From contig JAGPFZ010000001.1 of NCBI GenBank assembly GCA_018056245.1, positions 143,241 to 187,735 on the forward strand: 44,495 nucleotides of DNA. The letters run 5' to 3'. The notes under the pieces are model-generated. The model ran no database searches, was not told where the DNA came from, and saw nothing but the letters and a program-made list of their open reading frames with translations. This document shows positions 24,524 through 34,291 of this stretch, piece after piece. The position numbers and the translations under genes were made by a program. This stretch comes from Bacteroidales bacterium. Its GTDB lineage: Bacteria; Bacteroidota; Bacteroidia; Bacteroidales; VadinHA17. Position 1 is the stretch's first letter. Each line of letters begins with the position of its first letter.

Positions 24524-27500
24524 TCATAATATAACCATTCGTCCTGAACTTCTTGATATTTCGCCTTTATCTGTTTTAACGATAACAACATAGTTATAAA
24601 TTCCGCGTCCAGCCCTTTTACCGCCCTCGAGTGTGCCGTCCCAGAATATAGGAGGAAGCCTGTAACCTGTTGCAATTAATTTTTCATTGATAATTTTTAA
24701 TTTCCTGCCCGACATATCTGAGATTTCAATAAGGATATCCAATTCCTCTCCGGGCCTGTTATGTCCTATACTTATGTTTGTACCGGCAGTAAAAGGATTG
24801 GGATAGTTTATAAGGTTGTTTAGAGTAAAACGAGTATCTGTTTTTACAATAAATTTCAATGTCGCAATCGAAGAATTATTATAGTTGTCCCATGCTTTTA
24901 ATGATAGCAACTGTGGGCCATCATTTATATCATTTAAGGGATAAATAATCTTACCCTTTCTGAAATCGTTAGTCTCTGTTTCGTAATAATTGTTCAGAAT
25001 AAATGATTTATTTTTATCATCATTAAGCCATGCAGTTAAATCGTGGCCTATACCTGCTCCTGTTGTATTTATTCCGTTTTCGTCATAAAGAATTGCAACC
25101 ATAAGAGGATGGTTATCGGTCACATCGCCGTTCCTGAACAATGTATCATTAAGGTATAACTTTATTTTTGGGCCAGAAGTATCAGTAACAGGCTCATTAC
25201 TGAATCCTCCGACAATGAAATTATTAAAATAGCCGTTCATATCGGCTTCATTGTTTTTGGCATAATAACTTATTTTTCCTTTTCCGAAAGAATAATCAAT
25301 ATCTCTTGGAACGATAAATCTGAAGCTGAATTTTCCGTTTTTAATTTCTGCATTACCGCTAAAAATGATACTGTTTTGAACTGAAAACTCAATTTTTCGA
25401 CCTCCATCGTTAGCGAGTGTCTTTACATTTTTCTTTTTATCAAAAACGATTGGGAATAGGGAGCCATTGAAGTTATCGAGAAGATTGTTTTGATTATCTT
25501 CGATGTGCCCTGAAATAGTTACAACTGACAGTGCTTTAAGAGTATCGGTATATAATTCTGCATATTTTGAGTTTATCGAATCAGTTATTATTTTACCTTG
25601 AGATGGATATGAGAGAGTCAATGCGGGATCGCCTAAAAGCGTAAAATTCCTTTTGTTCAACGATGTGCCAGAATTGAGCTTGGCAAGTCTGATAATATCG
25701 CCAAGGGTGGGAGCATTACCTGATGAATCCCTTTCCAGAGCAAAATTGATTATGTTTCGATTGATAACGTAGTTTGGAGCTGAATAAACCATTCGTGTGG
25801 TTGTCATTAATGCAATTCCGCCTCCTTCACTGTTAAGAAGAACCATCTCGCCGGCAGAATTTTTATTCGTGAGAATGCCTGTGAAAGGATTCATTTCAGC
25901 ATCATCGAACTTGCCGAATTCACACGTGGCTGTTATGAAAAGCGGCAATTTTGGAGAGTTCTTCCATGAGTTTATGTTTTGAGTCTTTACTACTCTTTCG
26001 TGAGCAAGGCCTATTTCGTTCCCATGACCTACATAATTAAAAATCAGGCAACCAGAATTAATCCTGTTATTAATAGCCTGTTCCACATCGGGATATGATT
26101 GTCCGTTTGCCGATGTAACCTGCCTGAAAGCATCAAGGTATATTTTCTCAATATTAATCTCGGGATATTTATCTTCAATTAGTGAACAAAGTCCTTCTGC
26201 ATCATTAATATGTATATTTTCATCCTCATCATCTGCAGAAATAGCAATAATATTTCGCCAGTCGCCTCCAGCTGATAGATCGAGATATTTTATAATTTTT
26301 CGTATTATTATTCCGGCCTGTGAAGTATCCGACACAGGGAATCTTCCGATGCCAATATCTTCTGTTCCTTCAGCTTCACCCTCACCATCTTCGAGCAAAC
26401 CATAAAAATCGTCTGAGACAAATGATGAAATCACAATTGTTGAATTCAGTGATTGATATGTTGGAATAAAATTGGGATTGTCGGGCGGGTTTTTTCTGTT
26501 ATCGTAAGAACCGTCTCCAAATAATAAAAGGTACTTTAAAGGTTTTGATGTGCCTAGTTGTTTCAGGTACTTCATCCGGAGAAAATTTCTAATAGCTACA
26601 ATATCCGGTATGCCACCGGAGAATTCATTATAAATCTCTTCCGGTGCCACTACAAGTGATTTCAGATTATCGTAATTTTCATGTATTTCGGAAAGTTTTA
26701 TGGCATATTTCCTGAAAAGGGGATGCGTTATGATGACCATATCGGCTGCTTCGGAAGCATGAAGGTTCTGATTTTGCAGAGGTAAGTTTCTTATTATAGG
26801 TGTAAGAACGTTATCGGCAGTAAAGGCAATAAAAGTGCGAAGAGTATCGGTTCTCAGCTTGAATCTACAATAATCGCCATCTTTAGTGTACTGTACAATG
26901 CCAGGATTGAACTGATTTGTAATATCCCATATAATGATATTTTTCAAAGATGGATTTTTAATATGGAATTCTGTCATTCTTTCTGGTGCCAGTGACCGTG
27001 AGTCGGAAAAAACAAGGGTTTTACCTTTAAAAACAGTATTTGCTCTGGCCTGGAGTTCTAAATAATCAATCCATCCTCTTGCTGATTGTTCGCCGTTATT
27101 ATAGAATTTAATTTCGAAAGAAGGGGAAGGAGTTGCAGGAATGAGTGTTGAAGAGATAATATTCTCTTTTGCATAAATACCGGTAGTTGAAAAAAGATTG
27201 GTTTCCTCCACAAGGATGCTTGTATGAAGATAGGACCCTTCATAAAGTCTGAACATTGAAGGTACGGACGACCTTGCCAGAACTCTGATATTGTATTTTA
27301 TTTTCTCAGAAGGTATTATTTCAGAAAAGCCGGGATTGATTGATATGCTGCTTAACGCAGATATCGGTTGAAACCATTCTCGGCCTGATTTAATAAGATT
27401 TTCAGATTCGACTTCATGTATGAAAAGTTCATCGTATGAATATGACGTGTAATCGGCAGGTTCAGCTTCCTGGTCAATAATTTTCATAAGTTTTCCTCTT

Positions 27501-27952
27501 TCGGGCGAGGATGTAATAAAATAGTATGAAGAATCGGAATAGTTATGCGGTGTATAACGATAACTTTCAATCGAAGAATCGTATTTCCATCTTCCTGTAT
27601 TTCTTGCATAGAATAACAAAAAATCTCCTTCATTAAAGATGCCGTCTGAACCTGTGTTGAGATATATTGCAATTTCCTGAAGGTCGTCGGGATGGCTTCC
27701 GTCGTTATAATAAGAGAGCTGACCATAATTATTTCCAAAAATTCTTGGATTTGAAGGGAATTCAACTCCTAATTGTTTAAGACTGGAATAAGAGATTTTA
27801 TAAATTCCTTCATCTTTGACAGCTATTTTAAACCATATTCCTGATGACAAAACCGAAGAAGTTGAAAATTTTTCAGGTTCTTTTGTCTGCGGATAAGAAT
27901 AAACTGTAAAAAATGAGAATCCAATAAGAAATATTGTAAAAGGATACTTCAT
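24524..27952 (-). CDS. porU: Type IX secretion sortase PorU (C25 peptidase)
   Basis: A 1142-residue exported protein. After the signal peptide and a long beta-rich N-terminal region, the gingipain-like C25 domain spans about residues 400-780. The catalytic dyad is His643 in NYVGHGNEIG and Cys677 in TATCEFG. FGDGSYDNR and MTTTRMVYSAPNY flank it as in other PorU proteins. A C-terminal sorting-type domain begins at NYPNPFTAGTNI and closes with a GIYNYVVIV strand. PorU cuts the C-terminal signal of cargo proteins and links them to surface lipopolysaccharide or a similar carrier. TAAAAGTA at 27972-27979 (TACTTTTA on the minus strand) is a possible one-mismatch -7 element just upstream. Confidence 0.95.
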   Translation of the reverse strand: MKYPFTIFLIGFSFFTVYSYPQTKEPEKFSTSSVLSSGIWFKIAVKDEGIYKISYSSLKQLGVEFPSNPRIFGNNYGQLSYYNDGSHPDDLQEIAIYLNTGSDGIFNEGDFLLFYARNTGRWKYDSSIESYRYTPHNYSDSSYYFITSSPERGKLMKIIDQEAEPADYTSYSYDELFIHEVESENLIKSGREWFQPISALSSISINPGFSEIIPSEKIKYNIRVLARSSVPSMFRLYEGSYLHTSILVEETNLFSTTGIYAKENIISSTLIPATPSPSFEIKFYNNGEQSARGWIDYLELQARANTVFKGKTLVFSDSRSLAPERMTEFHIKNPSLKNIIIWDITNQFNPGIVQYTKDGDYCRFKLRTDTLRTFIAFTADNVLTPIIRNLPLQNQNLHASEAADMVIITHPLFRKYAIKLSEIHENYDNLKSLVVAPEEIYNEFSGGIPDIVAIRNFLRMKYLKQLGTSKPLKYLLLFGDGSYDNRKNPPDNPNFIPTYQSLNSTIVISSFVSDDFYGLLEDGEGEAEGTEDIGIGRFPVSDTSQAGIIIRKIIKYLDLSAGGDWRNIIAISADDEDENIHINDAEGLCSLIEDKYPEINIEKIYLDAFRQVTSANGQSYPDVEQAINNRINSGCLIFNYVGHGNEIGLAHERVVKTQNINSWKNSPKLPLFITATCEFGKFDDAEMNPFTGILTNKNSAGEMVLLNSEGGGIALMTTTRMVYSAPNYVINRNIINFALERDSSGNAPTLGDIIRLAKLNSGTSLNKRNFTLLGDPALTLSYPSQGKIITDSINSKYAELYTDTLKALSVVTISGHIEDNQNNLLDNFNGSLFPIVFDKKKNVKTLANDGGRKIEFSVQNSIIFSGNAEIKNGKFSFRFIVPRDIDYSFGKGKISYYAKNNEADMNGYFNNFIVGGFSNEPVTDTSGPKIKLYLNDTLFRNGDVTDNHPLMVAILYDENGINTTGAGIGHDLTAWLNDDKNKSFILNNYYETETNDFRKGKIIYPLNDINDGPQLLSLKAWDNYNNSSIATLKFIVKTDTRFTLNNLINYPNPFTAGTNISIGHNRPGEELDILIEISDMSGRKLKIINEKLIATGYRLPPIFWDGTLEGGKRAGRGIYNYVVIVKTDKGEISRSSGRMVIL

Positions 27953-27981
27953 AATAATTCCAGGAGAAGATAAAAGTAAGA

Positions 27982-27989
27982 TATATTTG
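27982..27989 (+). promoter_or_regulatory. -7 element for the porP/sprF gene
   Basis: TATATTTG lies 59 bases before the ATG at 28049, within the 96-base divergent region shared with porU. It is a perfect TAnnTTTG match without an obvious -33 partner. Confidence 0.4.
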
Positions 27990-28048
27990 TTTCTTTTCTA
28001 ATTGAAATATTAACGTTTCTTTGTCGTTGATATTGTTGGGAAAATCTT

Positions 28049-29017
28049 ATGGGAAAAAGGCCGACAATCATCATTTTATTATTGTGTACTTTTTTGAGTA
28101 CTGCAGAATGCCAGAGCTGGTTCAGTAATCCTGGTTTCCAGACGGTAATTATTGTAAATCCGGCAAGTGCAGGTGCTGAATCCGATGGAATTCTGCGGAT
28201 GTCATTCAATAATCAATATCCCGATCGTGGCTTCGGTTTATATACTGCTTCTGTTTCTTATGATGTTTATTCGCCTTTTTTGCACGGAGGATTTTCAGGT
28301 TATGTTATGAATGAATACCTTGGTGGTATAATTAATGATACCAGAGGAGGTTTTTCCTATTCATATCACCTTAAGGCGGGCAGGGAGTTTTATGTTAATG
28401 CAGGATTAGGTGCGGCAATTCAAAACAGAGCTATAAACAGGCAAAAGATTATCCTTCCCGACCAGATTGATCCTTTGCTGGGAGCAGTGCTACCTTCTTC
28501 AGATTTTCCTGATATTAAGGGAAGGGTTTTTTTTGATATTGCTACCGGACTTTTTGTAACTTACAGAAACTATACCTGTAGCTTTTCGATAAATCATCTT
28601 ACAAAGCCCGATATTGAGGGTTCCGGTAACCCGGAAAGTATTCTTAAGAAGCGGTTTTCCTTTTATCTTTTCACCACGTTTTATTTAGACAGCCGGCATA
28701 CATGGCAGATAAAACCAGTGTTCTGTTATGAATCTTCCGGAAAAGACTTACTGTTAGCCGGAGGAACAGTTTTAACTGCAGGCACATTTTCGTTTAATAC
28801 ACTTATAATGACAAATAATGTCGGAGATATAAATATGCACACAGGTTTGAATTTCAAAAAACGAAAAGTTTTGTTTTTTTATAATTATTGTTTTAATTTG
28901 TCATCAGCTAATGAAATGCTTCCTTTTTCGTTATATCGTCAAGCTGGCATTTCAATAAATTTAAACAGTGTTGATAAAAGAAAAACAATTAAAACAATAA
29001 ATATTCCAGAATTGTAG
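28049..29017 (+). CDS. PorP/SprF family type IX secretion membrane protein
   Basis: A 322-residue outer-membrane barrel protein with signal peptide ending AECQ. The opening QSWFSNPGFQTVIIVNPASAG matches the PorP/SprF start, where Asn-Pro-Ala-x-Ala-Gly is the signature. The strands YSYHLKAGREFYVNAGLGAA, FFDIATGLFVTY and FSINHLTKPDI follow the family order. PorP itself links the PorKLMN motor to the outer membrane; the many SprF-like members each help secrete or attach a particular surface protein. Whether this copy is the core PorP or an accessory SprF cannot be told here. It sits between porU and gldJ, 89 bases before the latter. Confidence 0.9.
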   Translation: MGKRPTIIILLLCTFLSTAECQSWFSNPGFQTVIIVNPASAGAESDGILRMSFNNQYPDRGFGLYTASVSYDVYSPFLHGGFSGYVMNEYLGGIINDTRGGFSYSYHLKAGREFYVNAGLGAAIQNRAINRQKIILPDQIDPLLGAVLPSSDFPDIKGRVFFDIATGLFVTYRNYTCSFSINHLTKPDIEGSGNPESILKKRFSFYLFTTFYLDSRHTWQIKPVFCYESSGKDLLLAGGTVLTAGTFSFNTLIMTNNVGDINMHTGLNFKKRKVLFFYNYCFNLSSANEMLPFSLYRQAGISINLNSVDKRKTIKTINIPEL

Positions 29018-29059
29018 TTATATTTGTTAAAAAAAGGCTAAATATTTTTAATATTTTTA

Positions 29060-29075
29060 TACATTTGTAAATTTG
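29060..29075 (+). promoter_or_regulatory. Adjacent double -7 element before gldJ
   Basis: TACATTTG (29060-29067) is followed directly by TAAATTTG (29068-29075); both fit TAnnTTTG. They lie 31 to 46 bases before the ATG at 29107. No good -33 was found for either. Confidence 0.5.
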
Positions 29076-29106
29076 AACGAAATAACATCCAAAAACCAAA
29101 GGGGTT

Positions 29107-30597
29107 ATGTATAGATATAAAATTTTGCCGGTCGTATTAGTTTTGACGTTAATACTTTCATCTTGTAGTGTCTTTAAGAAAGATAAGGGAGGCGATGTTT
29201 CGTCTACTACAGGATGGAAATATAATGATCCTGATTTTGGCGGATTCGAAGTTGCTGTAGGTGTCGAGCAAAGGACAGGACCTGGTCTTGTACTTATTGA
29301 GGGGGGGGTATTCCGTTTAGGCCGGGTTCAAGACGATGTAATGTTCGACTGGAATAATCCTCCAAGAACTGTTACGGTTTCGTCGTTTTATATGGATGAA
29401 ACTGAAGTCAGAAATGTTGATTATCGCGAATATCTATATTGGCTAAAGAGAGTATATAAGAGCTATCCGGAGGTTCACAAGCGAGCACTTCCCGATACTC
29501 TGGTATGGAGAAACCCAATGGGATTTAATGATCCTTATGTACAATACTATTTCAGGCATCCTGCATATAATAACTATCCTGTTGTAGGCGTTAGCTGGGT
29601 TCAGGCAAATGATTATTGCCTGTGGCGTACCGACAGGGTTAATGAATACATACTTATTAAGGAAGGTGAGCTCAAGCCAGATCCCAATCAGGCCGACGAA
29701 AACAACTTTAATACTGAAGCTTACCTTGCAGGGCAGTATGAAGGTGTTGTGAATAAACTCAGGCCAAGCCTATCTGGCGATAAAACAGAACGCAGAACGA
29801 CTTTTGAAGACGGCATTCTTCTTCCAAACTACAGGCTGCCTACAGAAGCGGAGTGGGAGTTTGCTGCATACGGCCTTAAAGGAAATACTTTTCAGGAAAG
29901 AATTTATGAAAGAAGAATTTATCCGTGGGATGGTCACAATGTTAGAAATTCATCAAGTAAGTATATGGGTCAGATGATGGCGAATTTTGTGCGGGCAAGA
30001 GGCGATTTTATGGGTGTTGCAGGAAGCCTCAATGACAATGGAAGTATTACTGTTGATGTAAAGTCTTATTGGCCTAATGATTATGGTCTTTACTGTATGG
30101 CAGGAAATGTTAATGAATGGGTTCTTGACGTTTATCGCCCACTTTCATTTGAGGATGTTGATGAATTCAATCCTTTCAGAGGTAATGTTTATACAGATTT
30201 AAGGAGAGATGCAAACGGTCAGGTTGTTCAAAAGGACAATTTGGGACGTCTTCCGATCGATACTGTAAAACCTCAGGATGTTGCTAACAGATATAATTAC
30301 CGGAAAGGAGATTACAGAAATTACCAAGATGGCGATAAGAAAACATCAATTGACCCATCAGAATGGACGGCGGGTGAAGATGAACGTGAAACGTCAACCA
30401 GAATGTATGTCCAGAGGCCTGATGAATATACATCGCTTATCAATGATAATGCGAGAGTTTATAAGGGTGGTTCATGGAAAGACAGAGCATATTGGCTTAG
30501 TCCTTCAACCAGAAGATTTCTCGACCAGGAAGCTTCACGCGATGACATCGGATTCAGATGTGCTATGATTCGGGTCGGTAGCCCCTCTGGCTTCTGA
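29107..30597 (+). CDS. gldJ: Gliding motility / type IX secretion lipoprotein GldJ
   Basis: A 496-residue lipoprotein with lipobox LSSC (Cys20). The STTGWKYNDPDFGGFE segment after it is typical of GldJ. The rest is a formylglycine-generating-enzyme-like (SUMF1) fold: GPGLVLIEGGVFRLGR, SFYMDETEVRNVDYREYL, LPTEAEWEFAAYG, MAGNVNEWVLDVY and the end block GGSWKDRAYWLSPSTRRFLDQEASRDDIGFRCA. The enzyme activity is not expected; GldJ stabilises GldK and the secretion motor at the outer membrane. GldK/PorK is a close paralog, but the genes normally beside it (gldL, gldM, gldN) are absent, whereas porU, porV and murF are the usual neighbours of gldJ. Confidence 0.85.
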   Translation: MYRYKILPVVLVLTLILSSCSVFKKDKGGDVSSTTGWKYNDPDFGGFEVAVGVEQRTGPGLVLIEGGVFRLGRVQDDVMFDWNNPPRTVTVSSFYMDETEVRNVDYREYLYWLKRVYKSYPEVHKRALPDTLVWRNPMGFNDPYVQYYFRHPAYNNYPVVGVSWVQANDYCLWRTDRVNEYILIKEGELKPDPNQADENNFNTEAYLAGQYEGVVNKLRPSLSGDKTERRTTFEDGILLPNYRLPTEAEWEFAAYGLKGNTFQERIYERRIYPWDGHNVRNSSSKYMGQMMANFVRARGDFMGVAGSLNDNGSITVDVKSYWPNDYGLYCMAGNVNEWVLDVYRPLSFEDVDEFNPFRGNVYTDLRRDANGQVVQKDNLGRLPIDTVKPQDVANRYNYRKGDYRNYQDGDKKTSIDPSEWTAGEDERETSTRMYVQRPDEYTSLINDNARVYKGGSWKDRAYWLSPSTRRFLDQEASRDDIGFRCAMIRVGSPSGF

Positions 30598-30619
30598 AAG
30601 AAATAAATTTTTAATAACT

Positions 30620-30650
30620 CAGGGGCTCATTAAAGGTCCCTGTTTTTTTT
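30620..30650 (+). terminator. Rho-independent terminator after gldJ
   Basis: CAGGGGC (30620-30626) pairs with GGTCCCTG (30635-30642) as a seven-base stem with one G-T pair and a 9-base loop, followed by eight T residues. It lies 22 bases after the gldJ stop, so murF likely has its own promoter. Confidence 0.8.
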
Positions 30651-30765
30651 GTCTGAAATATTTTGTATTTTTAAAAATAAATAAGACATTATATACTTTT
30701 ATTGAATTCCATCTAAGAGATTTTTTTATAAATTTAACATCTATCAGCTAATCTATAATTTTTAT

Positions 30766-32061
30766 ATGAAAACTGAGCAGTTATATTCAATATTCAAAGA
30801 GTCAAAAGGAGTTTCAACCGATTCGCGTACTATTAAAGAAGGAGAAATGTTCTTCTCCCTGTGGGGCAATAATTACAACGGCAATCAATATGCGGCCCAG
30901 GCTCTTGGCAAGGGAGCAATCTGTGCCGTAATTGATGATCCTTTGTATGAAATTGATAACAGGACTATTCTTGTTGATGATTGTCTGATAGAACTTCAGG
31001 CTCTTGCAACTCATTACAGGAAAGAACTTAATATTCCTGTTCTTGCAATTACTGGAACCAATGGAAAGACAACCACAAAAGAGATTATAGCAGCAGCTAT
31101 GTCGAAAATTAAAAAAGTCCACTACTCAAAAGGCAATCTTAACAATCATATAGGTGTTCCTCTTTCAATACTTTCTGCACCTTCCGATACCGAACTTTTA
31201 ATTATCGAGATGGGAGCAAGTCATCAGGGAGAAATAAGAACTCTATGCATGATATCCAGGCCCGATTACGGAATTATTACAAATATAGGGACTGCACATC
31301 TTGAAGGCTTTGGATCGTTTGAAAATATTGTAAAAGCAAAAACAGAACTTTATGAATATCTTCGTAAAGTTAATGGCGTTGCCATATATAACGACCATAA
31401 TCCTCTTATTTCAGAACAGATTTACAGGATGATTAACAAGGCTGTTCCTTATTCAGCCCCTGATGGAAGAGAATTGATAGTCGAGTCTGTTTCTTCGTCA
31501 TATAATCTGGTTGTAAGAATAAATCATGCAGGGAAAGAGAGAATCGTAAGTACGAATCTTTTCGGCCGACATAATACTGAAAATATTTTGGCTGCAGTAG
31601 CTGCTTCAATTTTTATGGGTGCTACAATTGATGAAGCTTCAGGCGCAGTTCAGGCTTTTATCCCTACTAATAACAGGTCACAGATAAAAGTAACAGGTAA
31701 GAATGTTATTTTTTGTGATTCTTATAATGCTAATCCTGACAGTATGCGAAAAGCTATTGAATCGTTTGCTGAGATTGAATCAGAAAATAAAATTGTCATT
31801 CTTGGCGATATGCTCGAACTTGGCAGCAGGGCACAGGATGAGCATCTTGATATATTACGTCTCCTGAATTCTTTAGGAATGAGCAAGGTAATGCTGGTTG
31901 GGCCAATTTTCAAAAGTCTTGCAAAAGATTTCGGATACAAAACATTCAACGATGTTGATCGGCTCAGGGAATATCTTGTTCTTAAACCAATTGAAAAGGC
32001 TCATATACTTGTAAAAGGTTCACGTGGAATGATGCTGGAAAAAATTTATGATGTTCTCTGA
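30766..32061 (+). CDS. murF: UDP-N-acetylmuramoyl-tripeptide--D-alanyl-D-alanine ligase
   Basis: A 431-residue Mur ligase that adds D-Ala-D-Ala to the UDP-MurNAc tripeptide in the cytoplasm, the last soluble step of peptidoglycan precursor synthesis. The N-terminal substrate domain shows GVSTDSRTIKEGEMFFSLWG. The ATP loop is GTNGKTTT at residues 97-104. IIEMGASHQGEI and ITNIGTAHLEGFGS mark the central domain, and the C-terminal domain carries DSYNANPDSM and ILGDMLELG, which separate MurF from the other Mur ligases. It is a little shorter than the E. coli enzyme (452 residues). Confidence 0.97.
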   Translation: MKTEQLYSIFKESKGVSTDSRTIKEGEMFFSLWGNNYNGNQYAAQALGKGAICAVIDDPLYEIDNRTILVDDCLIELQALATHYRKELNIPVLAITGTNGKTTTKEIIAAAMSKIKKVHYSKGNLNNHIGVPLSILSAPSDTELLIIEMGASHQGEIRTLCMISRPDYGIITNIGTAHLEGFGSFENIVKAKTELYEYLRKVNGVAIYNDHNPLISEQIYRMINKAVPYSAPDGRELIVESVSSSYNLVVRINHAGKERIVSTNLFGRHNTENILAAVAASIFMGATIDEASGAVQAFIPTNNRSQIKVTGKNVIFCDSYNANPDSMRKAIESFAEIESENKIVILGDMLELGSRAQDEHLDILRLLNSLGMSKVMLVGPIFKSLAKDFGYKTFNDVDRLREYLVLKPIEKAHILVKGSRGMMLEKIYDVL

Positions 32062-32084
32062 AATAAATTTGAATATAAAGAAAA

Positions 32085-33239
32085 TCATTTTCTGTTGAAT
32101 TTTATATCTAAAACTACAATTTCAGGTCTGGAGCTGGTTCTAACCATAGGGCCCCATAGACCAAAACCTGAAGAAACTATTATGTGAGTGTTTCCTTTTT
32201 TCCCATATCCATTACTTATTTCATAAAACAGAGCAGCTATATAATTTAAAGGCCATAACTGGCCATTATGTGTGTGCCCCGACAACTGAATATCCACACC
32301 TGCTTTTTCAGTTTCGTCAAGGTTGATGGGCTGATGGTCAAGGACTATTATCGGTTTGTCAGAATCTGCCTTTTCCATAAGTTTTTCAAGAGGTTGCCTT
32401 TGATAATTGCTAAAGCTTCCACCATAACTGTCAACCCTTCCAATTACCTGAATATAGTCGCTAATAACAACCATTTCGTCCTTAAGAATGCGGATTCCGT
32501 GATTTTCAATATAGGGTATAGATATAGCTGGGTTTCCTATAAACTCGTGATTTCCTATTATAGCAACCAGTCTATCACTGCTTACCGGCCAATTAAAATA
32601 TTTTAAAAGGTTTCTACTCATAACAGGAGCTATCTCACCGTCAACAATATCACCAAGAAGAAAAACTGCATCAGGACGTGCTTCTTTAAGCATTTTTGAG
32701 AGTTTTTCAATATTTCTTTTTCCTATTACACTGCCAAGATGGATATCGGATACGGCTGCAATTCTGAATTCTTTCAAATGGCCGGCAGATTTGTTTATTG
32801 CAATTTCATAATGCCGCACTACAGGGTTTAAGGCATTAATAAAACCTCCTATTATTGTAATTGAGGAAATAATGAGTGTTAAAAAGTATGCCCATTTCCT
32901 GAAAAGAAATATTTTATTTTTTGTAAGAAGACCTGAAACTCTGAGAATTGGGAAGATTATATCTGAAAGCAGAAGGATCAGGCTTCCATAAAGCATGAAT
33001 GCCAGCCAGAAACCACCAATAATATTCAAGAAATCAGAAAATACAGAAGGGTGTTTTACTTCGAGAATTTTTCCAGCAATAAAGAAAGAAGCAAAAAGAA
33101 TGAATGAAACAATATAAGTTGTTTTCAGATCTTTTTGCGTGGAGAGAATGCGAAAGCCTTTCAGGAAAAGATACAGATTAACAAGAAAATAAACCAGAAG
33201 TACAATTATAAGAAACAAAGCCATTTTTATTTGATTCAT
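32085..33239 (-). CDS. Membrane-anchored metallophosphoesterase (YaeI/YkuE-like)
   Basis: A 384-residue protein with about four membrane helices in residues 5-135, then a calcineurin-like phosphoesterase domain. Metal-binding motifs are in order: SDIHLG (Asp165, His167), GDIVDG (Asp197), GNHEF, LDHQP and SGHTHNGQ. Relatives include YaeI, a suggested UDP-sugar or lipid-linked pyrophosphatase, and YkuE, but the substrate here is unknown. Two bases separate it from the glycosyltransferase upstream, so it is the last gene of a tight operon with lipid A-like and glycan functions. Confidence 0.93.
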   Translation of the reverse strand: MNQIKMALFLIIVLLVYFLVNLYLFLKGFRILSTQKDLKTTYIVSFILFASFFIAGKILEVKHPSVFSDFLNIIGGFWLAFMLYGSLILLLSDIIFPILRVSGLLTKNKIFLFRKWAYFLTLIISSITIIGGFINALNPVVRHYEIAINKSAGHLKEFRIAAVSDIHLGSVIGKRNIEKLSKMLKEARPDAVFLLGDIVDGEIAPVMSRNLLKYFNWPVSSDRLVAIIGNHEFIGNPAISIPYIENHGIRILKDEMVVISDYIQVIGRVDSYGGSFSNYQRQPLEKLMEKADSDKPIIVLDHQPINLDETEKAGVDIQLSGHTHNGQLWPLNYIAALFYEISNGYGKKGNTHIIVSSGFGLWGPMVRTSSRPEIVVLDIKFNRK

Positions 33240-33241
33240 GT

Positions 33242-34276
33242 TTATTTGAAATATTTCTCAAGCCTGTCAAAAGTATCAATACCTTTTATATAATACTCAA
33301 AAACAAGACTTCGATTTAATACTTTTTCCTTTATTTTTTTATTTCCGGTTATTTTAAGATTAAAGGCACGTTTTTTCTTAAGCACAGGGATATTTTTATA
33401 ATAGTGGTGATGAGCTTTGATAACTGCCGCTGCGTGTTGCATTTTGAAAGTAAAGACAAAAAATAAAGCTGCAATTATATCGAGAGTTTTCCTGATGAGA
33501 AGTGTCTTTTTGAATTTTTTCTCAGGGAGGTTTTTATAAAGAAGAAATAGATTATTCCGGAAGTTGAGATATGTTTTGAAAGTTGAATTATAGGCTAATG
33601 TTCCTCCTCCGACATGATAAACTGCAGTTGTTGGTATCACAAACAGCTTGTATCCCCTGTTATGTAATCTCCAGCAAAGGTCAACTTCTTCCATGTGTGC
33701 AAAAAAATCCTCATCAAAACCGCCACATTCATTCCATATTTTTGCCCTTATTAACATACATGCTCCGCTAGTCCAGAATACTTCGGCAGTATCATCATAT
33801 TTGCCGTCGTCTCTTTCAATTTTGTTGAAGATTCTCCCTCTGCAAAAGGTATATCCATACTTGTCGATATATCCACCGGAAGCTCCTGCATATTCGAACA
33901 TTTCTTTGTTATGCCATGAGAGAATTTTAGGCTGAACAGAGGCGACATCCGGATTATTGTCCATGAAATCAACCATAGCAGATAGCCAGTTTTCGCTAAC
34001 TTCGATATCGGAATTAAGTAAAATAAAATATTCTGCCTCAATATTTTTGAGGGCAAGATTATATCCTCCTGCAAAACCATGATTTTTATCGAATCTTATT
34101 ATTTTCAATTCAGGATATGTTGCTTCTACCCACTCGGTAGAGCCGTCTGTTGAACCATTATCGGCTAATACAATCATTGTATCCGGACGAGCCGAATTTT
34201 GGATTACTACCCCAAGGAATTTTTTAAGATATTCCAGTCCGTTATAATTTAAAATGACAATAGCAATTTTATACAT
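33242..34276 (-). CDS. Family 2 glycosyltransferase, rhamnosyltransferase-like
   Basis: A 344-residue glycosyltransferase of the GT-A fold. IAIVILNYNGLEYLKKFL opens the domain, VLADNGSTDGS binds the nucleotide sugar, LLNSDIEV carries the metal-binding site, and FAHMEEVDLCWRLHNRGYK holds the likely catalytic acid region. A hydrophobic helix near residue 275 (IIAALFFVFTF) suggests membrane contact. It probably transfers a sugar during surface polysaccharide or lipid-linked glycan assembly. It is 15 bases downstream of the acyltransferase gene and 2 bases upstream of the phosphoesterase gene. Confidence 0.93.
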   Translation of the reverse strand: MYKIAIVILNYNGLEYLKKFLGVVIQNSARPDTMIVLADNGSTDGSTEWVEATYPELKIIRFDKNHGFAGGYNLALKNIEAEYFILLNSDIEVSENWLSAMVDFMDNNPDVASVQPKILSWHNKEMFEYAGASGGYIDKYGYTFCRGRIFNKIERDDGKYDDTAEVFWTSGACMLIRAKIWNECGGFDEDFFAHMEEVDLCWRLHNRGYKLFVIPTTAVYHVGGGTLAYNSTFKTYLNFRNNLFLLYKNLPEKKFKKTLLIRKTLDIIAALFFVFTFKMQHAAAVIKAHHHYYKNIPVLKKKRAFNLKITGNKKIKEKVLNRSLVFEYYIKGIDTFDRLEKYFK

Positions 34277-34291
34277 TGGCTATTTTATTCT

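Noticed and set aside
29107-30597. Calling the SUMF1-like lipoprotein GldK/PorK
   Set aside because: No gldL, gldM or gldN follow it, and the porU, porV and murF neighbours with the STTGWKYND segment favour GldJ.
32079-32093. Terminator between murF and the phosphoesterase gene
   Set aside because: The AGAAAA/TTTTCT hairpin has one G-C pair per arm, no T tract and lies within the end of the minus-strand gene.
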